Assembly: GCA_964615765.1 (NCBI GenBank)
Contig: CAZTQN010000014.1
Location: 1-64,000 of the forward strand
Direction: 5' to 3'
Length of the DNA stretch: 64,000 nt
Source of the DNA: CAZTQN01 sp964615765
Lineage (GTDB): Bacteria > Planctomycetota > Phycisphaerae > Phycisphaerales > UBA1924
Shown: piece after piece, positions 8,334-14,203 of the stretch
Layout of the letters: each line of letters begins with the position of its first letter
How positions within the stretch are numbered: the first letter of the stretch is position 1
The notes under the pieces: generated by a model
The model's database searches: none
What the model was told of the DNA's origin: nothing
What the model saw: only the letters and a program-made list of their open reading frames with translations
Made by a program: the position numbers and the translations under genes

Positions 8334-9935
8334 TCAGTGTGACTGACCGATCTGGCCCCACGTCACGCCGAATCGGGCCAGGTACTTGCGTAGCCGGTCC
8401 GCATCGTTCCCGCTCGTCTTCTTCTTCCGAGACTCGGCGAATAGCGCGCGTCCAGCTTCCGAGAGCGTGCGCGACTCGCGACAAACCTTCAGCACATCGG
8501 CGAGCTGGACGCGATCGAAGCGATCGAGCTCCGCGGCCCGCTCCCGGCCCAGGATCTCGTCGCACACGTCGGCCGCGTGCTCTTCCTTGACAGCGGTCGC
8601 CCACGCAGTTCGAAGCCGCGCGATCTCGGCGTCGACGATCGGGTCAAGGATGCGCCCGCCCGCGGACAGCGTCGCCATGCGGGTGATCGACGCCGAAAGG
8701 TCGCGGAAGTTCCCCGTCCAGCGAGCCTCCAAAGCCGTGGCAAAGCTCAGGAACCGCTCGCGGGCCTCGGTGCTGAAGCGGACCGTGCGCCCCGTGCGCT
8801 TGGAGAGTTGTGCGAGCTCGTACTCAAGATTGGGCTCGATGTCTTCGCGCCGGTCCTTCAGCGGCGGCAGCCGGAACGTCCACAGGTTGATGCGTGCGAG
8901 CAGGTCCTCGCGGAACCGCCCCTCGGCGACCCGTTCGCGAAGGTCCCGGTTTGTCCCCGCGATGAGCTGAAAATCGCTCGACGCCTCCACGTCCGCACCC
9001 AGCGGCAGGAACTGCTTCTCCTCGAGTGCGCGCAGCAGCATCGCTTGCTCGTCAAGGCCCAGCTCGCCGATCTCGTCAAGGAAGAGCACCCCGCCATGCG
9101 CCGAGCGCAGCAGCCCGGCACGGTCCGCGGCGGCTCCGGTGAACGCGCCCTTCTTGTGCCCGAACAACGTGGACATCGCCGCATCGCCGCGCAGCGTGGC
9201 GCAGTTTACCTCGACAAACGCGCCCTCGACCTGCCGCCGGTGCTTCTTGAGCTCGTAGATCCGCCGCGCAAGCTGACTCTTACCTGCGCCCGTCGGCCCG
9301 GTGAGCAGCATCGGATCCACCGAGTTGGCGGCGACGTGTTCGAGCTCCTCGATCAGCCGATTGAACGCGGCGTTACGCGTAGCGATGCCCGACTTCAGCC
9401 CCGCGATGTTGTCGGTGAACTCGCGCTGGAATCGGGCCGCGATCGTGTTGTACTTCGACAGGTCGAGATCGATGATCCGGTACTCGCCCGTCGGGTCGTT
9501 GGTCTTGAACTTCGGGCTGCTCTGAACCAGCTTGGCGGGAAAGCGGCGCGTCTCGGTCAAGAGAAACAGGCAGATCTGCGCAACGTGCGTGCCCGTGGTG
9601 ATGTGGACGAGATACTCCTCCCGCTCCTGGTCGAACGGGTACCCAACGGCAAAGTCGTGCAGCGCGGTGTACACGTCCTCGAAGTCCCAAGGGTCCTTCG
9701 GGTCCACCAGGTGCAGCCGCACCTCCGTCTGCGGCGAGATCAGCGCGAGGTCGGCGCACACCTGCTTCGCGAGCGCCGTGCCCATCAACGGATAAAGAAG
9801 TTCCATCCGGTCGATCGCCAGATCCTCGTGCTGGGCGAGCGAGACCGTTGGACGCCACCGCTCCCACCGGTTCGGGCCGCGACCCGAGTCGAGCGTGGTG
9901 CCGAGAAGGCCGAAAATGACGCGTTTTTGGGCCAC
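8334..9935 (-). CDS. rtcR: RtcR, sigma-54-dependent activator of the RNA repair operon
   Basis: 533 residues in the RtcR layout. Residues 1 to about 180 are the CARF/Rossmann-like sensor typical of this family (FGLLGTTLD, LVHITTGTHVAQICLFLL); in studied homologues it senses damaged-tRNA ends. Residues about 185-410 are the sigma-54 AAA+ domain: Walker A LTGPTGAGKS (211-220), the sigma-54 contact loop GAFTGA (263-268) and Walker B VLFLDEIGELG (283-293). The C-terminus (about 480-533) is a short helical DNA-binding region. Translation starts at GTG (9935). It is divergent from rsr across a 191-base gap that contains a sigma-54 promoter, so it most likely switches on rsr, the Y RNAs, rtcB and rtcA. 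Confidence 0.93.
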   Translation of the reverse strand: MAQKRVIFGLLGTTLDSGRGPNRWERWRPTVSLAQHEDLAIDRMELLYPLMGTALAKQVCADLALISPQTEVRLHLVDPKDPWDFEDVYTALHDFAVGYPFDQEREEYLVHITTGTHVAQICLFLLTETRRFPAKLVQSSPKFKTNDPTGEYRIIDLDLSKYNTIAARFQREFTDNIAGLKSGIATRNAAFNRLIEELEHVAANSVDPMLLTGPTGAGKSQLARRIYELKKHRRQVEGAFVEVNCATLRGDAAMSTLFGHKKGAFTGAAADRAGLLRSAHGGVLFLDEIGELGLDEQAMLLRALEEKQFLPLGADVEASSDFQLIAGTNRDLRERVAEGRFREDLLARINLWTFRLPPLKDRREDIEPNLEYELAQLSKRTGRTVRFSTEARERFLSFATALEARWTGNFRDLSASITRMATLSAGGRILDPIVDAEIARLRTAWATAVKEEHAADVCDEILGRERAAELDRFDRVQLADVLKVCRESRTLSEAGRALFAESRKKKTSGNDADRLRKYLARFGVTWGQIGQSH

Positions 9936-9937
9936 TT

Positions 9938-9974
9938 TATCCTCTGGGATAGCACTCTATACCACACGATATCG
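9938..9974. promoter_or_regulatory. Candidate RtcR upstream activating sites
   Basis: Two short inverted repeats lie 60-100 bases upstream of the sigma-54 promoter: TATCC-TCTG-GGATA at 9938-9951 and the palindrome CGATATCG at 9967-9974. The distance suits an enhancer-binding activator. There is no direct evidence that RtcR binds them. Confidence 0.35.
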
Positions 9975-10033
9975 GCTTTTCTACCCCGCTGGGTCAAACA
10001 GCCCCTCCCGCGAAACTGACGCGGCTCGGGGAG

Positions 10034-10050
10034 TTGGCACGCGATGTGCA
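10034..10050 (+). promoter_or_regulatory. Sigma-54 (-24/-12) promoter of the rsr-Y RNA-rtcBA operon
   Basis: TTGGCACG (10034-10041), then four bases, then GTGCA (10046-10050). This matches the sigma-54 consensus TGGCACR-N4-TTGCW at every position but one, with correct GG-to-GC spacing. It lies in the gap between rtcR and rsr on the rsr strand. The predicted transcription start is near 10061. Its pairing with a sigma-54 activator gene next door makes chance occurrence unlikely. Confidence 0.85.
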
Positions 10051-10091
10051 ATAGGGCATCCATCGCTCGCGGCCCGTGCCGCGGGACGCGT

Positions 10092-10108
10092 GGCGGGCTT
10101 TTCCCGCC
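10092..10108 (+). promoter_or_regulatory. Small hairpin in the rsr 5' leader
   Basis: GGCGGG (10092-10097) pairs with CCCGCC (10103-10108) around CTTTT, nine bases before the GAGG ribosome-binding site of rsr. It could modulate translation or stabilise the transcript; it has no T tail long enough for a terminator. Confidence 0.35.
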
Positions 10109-10126
10109 GGAATCGTGAGGTGCCCA

Positions 10127-11698
10127 ATGGCGAACAAGTCACTCTTTGCCTCGACGCTCGGCAAGCTGCTCCCGAAGGCCGATGCCCGCAACGAAGCCGG
10201 CAGCGTGGCGTACGCGTTCACGCCCAAGCAGGCGCTGGCCCAGTACGCCGCGACCGGCTGCTTTAACCGCACGTTCTACGCCGACGCGGACGAGCAGCTC
10301 GCCAAGGTGATCGAACTCGCCTCGCAGGTGGAGCCGGAGTTCGTCGCTCGGGTCGCGCTCTACACGCGCTCGAAGGCGCACATGAAGGACACGCCGGCGC
10401 TGCTGGTCGCGCTCCTGAGCGTGCTCTCGCCTGGGCTCATGGCCGAGGTCTTCGATCGTGTGATCGACTCGCCCAAGATGCTGCGCACCTTCGTCCAGAT
10501 CATGCGGTCGGGCGTCGTCGGGCGCAAGAGCCTCGGCACGCTCCCCAAGCGGCTGGTGCTGGAGTGGTTCGAACGGCGCACCGACGAGCAGATCTTCCGC
10601 GGATCGGTCGGAAACGACCCGTCCCTGGCGGACGTGATCCGGATGGTGCACCCCAAGCCGGCGACGGCTTCGCGGGCGGCCCTGTACGGGTACCTCGTCG
10701 GTAAGCCGCACGACGTGAAGGCACTGCCCGAGTTGGTGACGAACTACGAGGCGTTCAAGGCGAACCCCTCGAAGTTCAGCGCGTCGGATCTGCCCGATGT
10801 CCCCATGGACATGCTGACCAGCCTGCCGCTCGAAAAGCGGCACTGGAAGGCGCTGGCCCGGAAGGCGTCGTGGCAGTCGCTGCGGATGAACCTCAACACC
10901 TTCACGCGCCACGGCGTCTTCGAGGACCAGGCGGCGATCTCCGACGCGGCGCTCACGCTCAGCAACGAGCAAGCGATCGCCAAGGCGCGTGTCTTCCCCT
11001 ACCAGCTCATGGCCGCGTTCGTGAACATCGGGAACGACGTTCCCGCAAAGTTGAAGGAGGCCCTCCAGGACGCGATGGAGATCGCGATCGGGAACGTCCC
11101 GACGGTCGACGGAAAAGTCTGGGTCTGCCCGGACGTCTCCGGCTCGATGCAGTCACCGGTCACCGGGCACCGCAAGGGCTCGACGTCCAAGGTGCGCTGC
11201 GTCGATGTGGCGGCGCTCATGGCCGCCGCCATCGTGCGAAAGAACCCGAGCGCGGGTGTCCTGCCCTTCAGCGACGACGTCGTCCCGGCCGAGATCAACC
11301 CGCGGGACAGCGTGATGACCAACGCACAGCGTCTCGCGTCACTCCCCTCCGGCGGAACCAACTGCTCCGCCCCGCTGGCCTACCTGAACCAGCGGAATCT
11401 GTCGGGTGATCTGGTGATCTACGTCTCCGACAACGAGTCGTGGATCGACGGAGCGCACGGACGCGGGCGCTCGACGGCGACGCTCTCGCACTGGCAGGAC
11501 TTCAAGCGGCGAAACCCGCGCGCCAAGCTCGTGTGCCTGGATGTTCAGCCCTACTCGACCACCCAGGCGCCCGACCGTGAAGACATCCTGAACATCGGCG
11601 GCTTTGCCGACGCCGTGTTCAGTGTCATCGCAGAGTTCAACAACAACACGCTGCACCCCGGCCACTGGGTGGACGTGATCGAGAAGGAGACGCTCTGA
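10127..11698 (+). CDS. rsr: Ro60-like ribonucleoprotein Rsr (TROVE + vWA domains)
   Basis: 523 residues. The N-terminal two thirds (about 1-325) is the helical-repeat TROVE ring that binds Y RNAs and misfolded RNAs (opening with AYAFTPKQALAQYAATGCFN). The C-terminal third is a von Willebrand A fold with an intact metal site, PDVSGSMQSP (D336), and TNCSAPL and VSDNESW loops. I chose ATG 10127, which has GAGG six bases upstream; an in-frame GTG at 10076 is the longer alternative. In studied bacteria Rsr uses a Y RNA as tether or gate to exonucleases. Here it is immediately followed by four candidate Y RNAs and then rtcB-rtcA, and lies behind the sigma-54 promoter, so it should be co-induced with RNA repair. 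Confidence 0.95.
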   Translation: MANKSLFASTLGKLLPKADARNEAGSVAYAFTPKQALAQYAATGCFNRTFYADADEQLAKVIELASQVEPEFVARVALYTRSKAHMKDTPALLVALLSVLSPGLMAEVFDRVIDSPKMLRTFVQIMRSGVVGRKSLGTLPKRLVLEWFERRTDEQIFRGSVGNDPSLADVIRMVHPKPATASRAALYGYLVGKPHDVKALPELVTNYEAFKANPSKFSASDLPDVPMDMLTSLPLEKRHWKALARKASWQSLRMNLNTFTRHGVFEDQAAISDAALTLSNEQAIAKARVFPYQLMAAFVNIGNDVPAKLKEALQDAMEIAIGNVPTVDGKVWVCPDVSGSMQSPVTGHRKGSTSKVRCVDVAALMAAAIVRKNPSAGVLPFSDDVVPAEINPRDSVMTNAQRLASLPSGGTNCSAPLAYLNQRNLSGDLVIYVSDNESWIDGAHGRGRSTATLSHWQDFKRRNPRAKLVCLDVQPYSTTQAPDREDILNIGGFADAVFSVIAEFNNNTLHPGHWVDVIEKETL

Positions 11699-11719
11699 CA
11701 GACAACACGTGGCAGCGGC

Positions 11720-11756
11720 CCCCCCGCACTGACCTCTCACGAGGCAGTGCGGGGGG
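11720..11756 (+). terminator. Strong hairpin downstream of rsr
   Basis: CCCCCCGCACTG (11720-11731) pairs perfectly with CAGTGCGGGGGG (11745-11756); CCTC/GAGG inside the loop extends the stem across one bulged A. It starts 22 bases after the rsr stop. No T tract follows, so it may be a processing or stability element, or a partial terminator that sets the ratio of rsr mRNA to the downstream Y RNAs. Confidence 0.55.
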
Positions 11757-11762
11757 AAGGGG

Positions 11763-11843
11763 GAGCGCAGCCCGGGCCAAATGCGATCGGGACTACATCC
11801 CACATCGTGTCTCGAACATACCTGGTTGGCCCGGGTTCCGCTC
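11763..11843 (+). ncRNA. Y RNA candidate 1 (minimal, Ro-binding stem only)
   Basis: AGCCCGGGCCAA (11769-11780) pairs with TTGGCCCGGGTT (11826-11837), 12 bp with one G-U, and GAGCG/CGCTC (11763-11767/11839-11843) extends the stem. Inside, TCGGGAC pairs with GTCTCGA. The 5' strand carries the motif shared by all four RNAs in this stretch (ATGCGAT, then GGGACTACA). There is no T arm or D arm: the apical loop is only about 15 bases. It therefore looks like a Y RNA consisting of the Ro-binding stem without the tRNA-like module. Found by manual pairing only. Confidence 0.6.
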
Positions 11844-11865
11844 TCCCGCACGTGGGAACAAACAT

Positions 11866-12021
11866 CGGCCGGATGCGGCGAATGCACGGCTGGGAGTACA
11901 TTGGTGCGGTATCGTGCCCGCAAGGGCGCGTAAGCGGGTTCGAATCCCGCGCTTTGGACAACCAAAGCCCGGCGTCGCAAGACGCGTTCTCTCACCACAC
12001 ACTTGTCGCCGCGGACGGTCG
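11866..12021 (+). ncRNA. Y RNA candidate 2 (divergent tRNA mimic)
   Basis: The outer stem is GCGGCGA (11875-11881) with TCGCCGC (12006-12012), extended past a 3x3 internal loop by CGGCCG/CGGTCG (11866-11871/12016-12021). The Ro motif is GAATGC...TGGGAGTACA; TGGGA pairs with TCTCA. The tRNA-like module runs in permuted order: T arm GCGGG-TTCGAAT-CCCGC (11934-11950), then the acceptor 3' strand GCTTTGG, a 4-base loop ACAA, and the acceptor 5' strand CCAAAGC (11951-11968; seven perfect pairs). The D arm is replaced by a GCGTC-GCAA-GACGC hairpin (11972-11985), and an extra GCCC-GCAA-GGGC hairpin precedes the T arm like a long variable arm. The acceptor end is closed, so it cannot be charged. Confidence 0.7.
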
Positions 12022-12073
12022 GGACCGTTCCCGCTCACCCACAGCCGACGCCACCGAGCAGCACAACGATCGT

Positions 12074-12243
12074 CGATGCCCGACGGTCCACGACGAATGC
12101 CGATGGGACTACACGTTTAGCACGTCCAGGTCGCGGGTTCGAGTCCCGCCGGCTCCGCTTGACAAGCGTTCGGGGCCGTAGCTCAGTGGAAGAGCGGGTA
12201 AAAACGTCTCATCACTCTCGTCGTCGTGGACCGACCGGCATCG
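12074..12243 (+). ncRNA. YrlA-like Y RNA 3 (circularly permuted tRNA mimic)
   Basis: The outer stem is CGGTCCACGACGA (12084-12096) with TCGTCGTGGACCG (12221-12233), 13 perfect pairs, extended past a 3x3 loop by CGATGCC/GGCATCG (12074-12080/12237-12243). The Ro-binding stem is GATGGGAC (12102-12109) with GTCTCATC (12206-12213). The tRNA module follows in permuted order: variable loop AGGTC; T arm GCGGG-TTCGAGT-CCCGC (12133-12149); acceptor 3' strand CGGCTCC; a closing loop; acceptor 5' strand GGGGCCG (12172-12178, seven pairs with one G-U); TA; D arm GCTC-AGTGGAA-GAGC (12181-12195); then the Ro stem 3' strand. The anticodon stem is short (about 3 bp). This is the architecture known for YrlA RNAs: a tRNA mimic with a closed acceptor end joined to a Y stem. 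Confidence 0.88.
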
Positions 12244-12262
12244 GCGGCTCAAATCACAACAC

Positions 12263-12337
12263 GACCCCGTAGCTCAGCGGATGCAGAGTGCCGCGCTACG
12301 AACGCGGAGGTCGGAGGTTCGAATCCTCCCGGGGTCG
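12263..12337 (+). tRNA. tRNA-Arg(ACG), embedded in the Y RNA array
   Basis: A full cloverleaf of 75 bases. Acceptor GACCCCG/CGGGGTC (7 bp); TA; D arm GCTC-AGCGGATGCA-GAGT (one G-U); anticodon arm CCGCG-CTACGAA-CGCGG, anticodon ACG; variable loop AGGTC; T arm GGAGG-TTCGAAT-CCTCC; discriminator G. CCA is not encoded. This reads all CGN-box codons of the CGU/C/A type after A-to-I editing and could be the cell's normal tRNA-Arg. Its position inside the repair operon, between two tRNA mimics, raises the alternative that it is a stress-induced copy or a substrate/decoy. The D loop is slightly long (10 bases). Confidence 0.92.
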
Positions 12338-12352
12338 CTTTGACAGGATCGA

Positions 12353-12512
12353 CGGCGCGCCGATCCCGGGCGAATGCTGATGGGACTACATAATCGTAAG
12401 GTCGCGGGTTCGAATCCCGTCGCGGCGCGTGCCAACCATGCCCCGCGTAGCTCAGCGGCGAGAGCGTACGACAACGTCTCATCTCCACTCGTCGCCCGGG
12501 GTCGCTCCGCCG
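12353..12512 (+). ncRNA. YrlA-like Y RNA 4 (circularly permuted tRNA mimic)
   Basis: The outer stem is GATCCCGGGCGA (12362-12373) with TCGCCCGGGGTC (12492-12503), 12 pairs with one G-U, extended by CGGCG/CGCCG (12353-12357/12508-12512). The Ro stem is GATGGGAC (12379-12386) with GTCTCATC (12476-12483), identical to RNA 3. The tRNA module: anticodon-stem strands TCGTA (12394-12398) and TACGA (12467-12471), 5 bp; variable AGGTC; T arm GCGGG-TTCGAAT-CCCGT (12404-12420); acceptor strands that form a long closed hairpin, CGCGG/CCGCG then a C-C mismatch then GCGTG/CATGC around CCAAC; TA; D arm GCTC-AGCGGCGA-GAGC (12450-12465). It is the most complete tRNA mimic of the four and ends about 50 bases before the rtcB start. 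Confidence 0.88.
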
Positions 12513-12563
12513 ATATCCGCCAAACTCCGTTCATCACCGCACAACCTTCTCGTGAGAACACCA

Positions 12564-14111
12564 ATGACCACGGACTTGCACAACGCCGCGACCGTCCCGC
12601 CGCCGACGACGACCAGCACGCCGAGCGACCGGTTCATCTCCACCGGCGAGGCCACGGCGATCCTCCCCGTGGCCGACGGCAAGGTCTCGCCGATCACCGT
12701 GATCGGCACGCCCACGATCCGCGCCGACCTCGACGAGCTGTGCATCAAGCAAGCGATCAACTCGCGCCTGTCGCCGGGCGTCACGGACGTCGTGCTCAAC
12801 CCGGACGCGCACGCTGGCTATGGCGCGCCCATCGGTTGCGTGCTCGTCTCGCCGACGCACATCTACCCCGGCCCGGTGGGCGTGGACATCAAGTGCTCGA
12901 TGAGCCTGCTGCAATTGGACCTGCCGGAGTCGGCCGTCGCGGACAAGAAGACGCGCCGCGCGCTGATCGACGCAATCCTCGAGCGCACGCCCACCGGCGC
13001 CGGCCGCGGGCATCGCCAGGCCCGGAAGGGCCGCGTCGTCGACTTCGCGCTGGGCCAGCGCGTCGTGACCGAGGGCGCTTCGCCGGGCGTGCTCGCCGAG
13101 ATGGGCATCCCCACCGACTGGGCCAGCCGCTGCGAGGACTCGCACCACACGGGCCACGACGGCTCGACGGACGCGCTGCGCACACGTCTCGATCTGCTCA
13201 CCACCGGCGGCAACGCCGCCGAGATCTTCCGCGGCAAGATCGGCCAGCTCGGCTCCTACGGCGGCGGCAACCACTTCGGCGAGTGCGAAATCGTGCACGT
13301 CGAAGACACCGAGCGGGCCCGCACCGCCGCGCAGGTCTTCGGCCTCCGCGACCGGCACGTCGCGTTCCTCTCGCACTGCGGCTCGCGCGGCTGGGGCGCG
13401 CTGCTCGCCGACCGCCAGTTCAAGGCCATGCAGAAGAAGTTCGCCGACTGGGGCATCCCTCTGCCCGGCAACGACCGCCACATGGTCCACGCGCCGCTCG
13501 GCTCGCCGGAAGCGAGCGCCTACCTCGACGACATGGCCCTCGGCGCCAACTTCGCGACCGTCAACCACATGCTCATCAACGCCCTCGTGCTGGAAGCCTT
13601 CCAGGAAGTCATCCCGGGCATCAAGGGCCACCTCGTGTACTTCATCAGCCACAACATCGCCCGCCAGGAGATCGTCCGTAATCAGCCCGCCTGGGTGCAC
13701 CGCAAGGGCGCAACCCGCGCGTTCCCCGCCGGACATCACGCGCTCAAGGGCACGCCCTTCGCCGACACCGGTCATCCGATCCTGCTCCCGGGCAACCCGC
13801 AGGACGGCTCGGCGGTGATGGTCGCGGAAGAGGGCGCGAAGCTGTCCTGCTACAGCGTGAACCACGGCGCCGGCCGTCGCATGAGCCGCACCGCCGCGAA
13901 CAAGTCGTTCGACCAGCAGCAGATCGACATGAGCTTCACCCAGGCCGACATTCTGACCAACTGCCGCAACTACCCGAAGGACGAAGCGCCCCGCGCGTAC
14001 AAGGACTTCGAGGAAGTGCTCACGAGCGTCAAGCAGGCGGGGCTCGCGAGCGAAGTGGCCCGCCTGAAGGCCCGGTTTGTCATCAAGGACAATGACAAGG
14101 CGGATGACTAA
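12564..14111 (+). CDS. rtcB: RNA-splicing ligase RtcB (3'-phosphate/5'-OH ligase)
   Basis: 515 residues. RtcB seals broken RNAs with a 2',3'-cyclic or 3'-phosphate end to a 5'-OH end, using GTP and Mn2+. The metal and catalytic residues are in place: VGVDIKC (D108, C111), GGGNHFGE (H237), SHCGSRGWG (H271) and the guanylylated His in VNHGAGRRMSR (H434). A Pro/Thr-rich N-terminal stretch of about 20 residues precedes the conserved fold. It lies behind rsr and the Y RNAs, is separated from RNA 4 by about 50 bases, and is followed by rtcA after 92 bases. No archease gene is nearby. Confidence 0.96.
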   Translation: MTTDLHNAATVPPPTTTSTPSDRFISTGEATAILPVADGKVSPITVIGTPTIRADLDELCIKQAINSRLSPGVTDVVLNPDAHAGYGAPIGCVLVSPTHIYPGPVGVDIKCSMSLLQLDLPESAVADKKTRRALIDAILERTPTGAGRGHRQARKGRVVDFALGQRVVTEGASPGVLAEMGIPTDWASRCEDSHHTGHDGSTDALRTRLDLLTTGGNAAEIFRGKIGQLGSYGGGNHFGECEIVHVEDTERARTAAQVFGLRDRHVAFLSHCGSRGWGALLADRQFKAMQKKFADWGIPLPGNDRHMVHAPLGSPEASAYLDDMALGANFATVNHMLINALVLEAFQEVIPGIKGHLVYFISHNIARQEIVRNQPAWVHRKGATRAFPAGHHALKGTPFADTGHPILLPGNPQDGSAVMVAEEGAKLSCYSVNHGAGRRMSRTAANKSFDQQQIDMSFTQADILTNCRNYPKDEAPRAYKDFEEVLTSVKQAGLASEVARLKARFVIKDNDKADD

Positions 14112-14138
14112 ACGCAGCGACTTCGAAGCGCCAAACAT

Positions 14139-14154
14139 GCCGCGCCCACGCGGC
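14139..14154 (+). promoter_or_regulatory. Small hairpin in the rtcB-rtcA gap
   Basis: GCCGCG (14139-14144) pairs with CGCGGC (14149-14154) around CCCA, midway between the two genes. There is no T tail. It may affect mRNA processing or relative expression; its role is unknown. Confidence 0.3.
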
Positions 14155-14203
14155 GATGCCCAGAGAACGTACAACCTGGCCCCTACCTTTCGAAGTTCAA
14201 CCC

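Noticed and set aside
11747..12572. Tandem broken or pseudo tRNA genes, or a phage integration site made of tRNA fragments
   Set aside because: The 3' halves precede the 5' halves in a regular way, acceptor strands pair through closing loops, and long outer stems flank each unit. That is Y RNA/YrlA architecture, not decay or integration scars. No integrase is nearby.
12374..13681. Open frames running through the Y RNA region and into rtcB in another frame
   Set aside because: They are compositional shadows in GC-rich DNA. Their products are Arg/Pro-rich without family features, and they cross well-supported RNA structures and rtcB.
12534..14174. 546-codon minus-strand frame opposite rtcB
   Set aside because: It lies antisense to a protein with intact catalytic motifs, and its product is low-complexity Val/Arg/Ala sequence.
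14156..14203. Upstream ATG as the rtcA start
   Set aside because: The extra 16 residues are not like family members; the ATG at 14204 places the IDGAQGEGGGQ motif at the normal distance.
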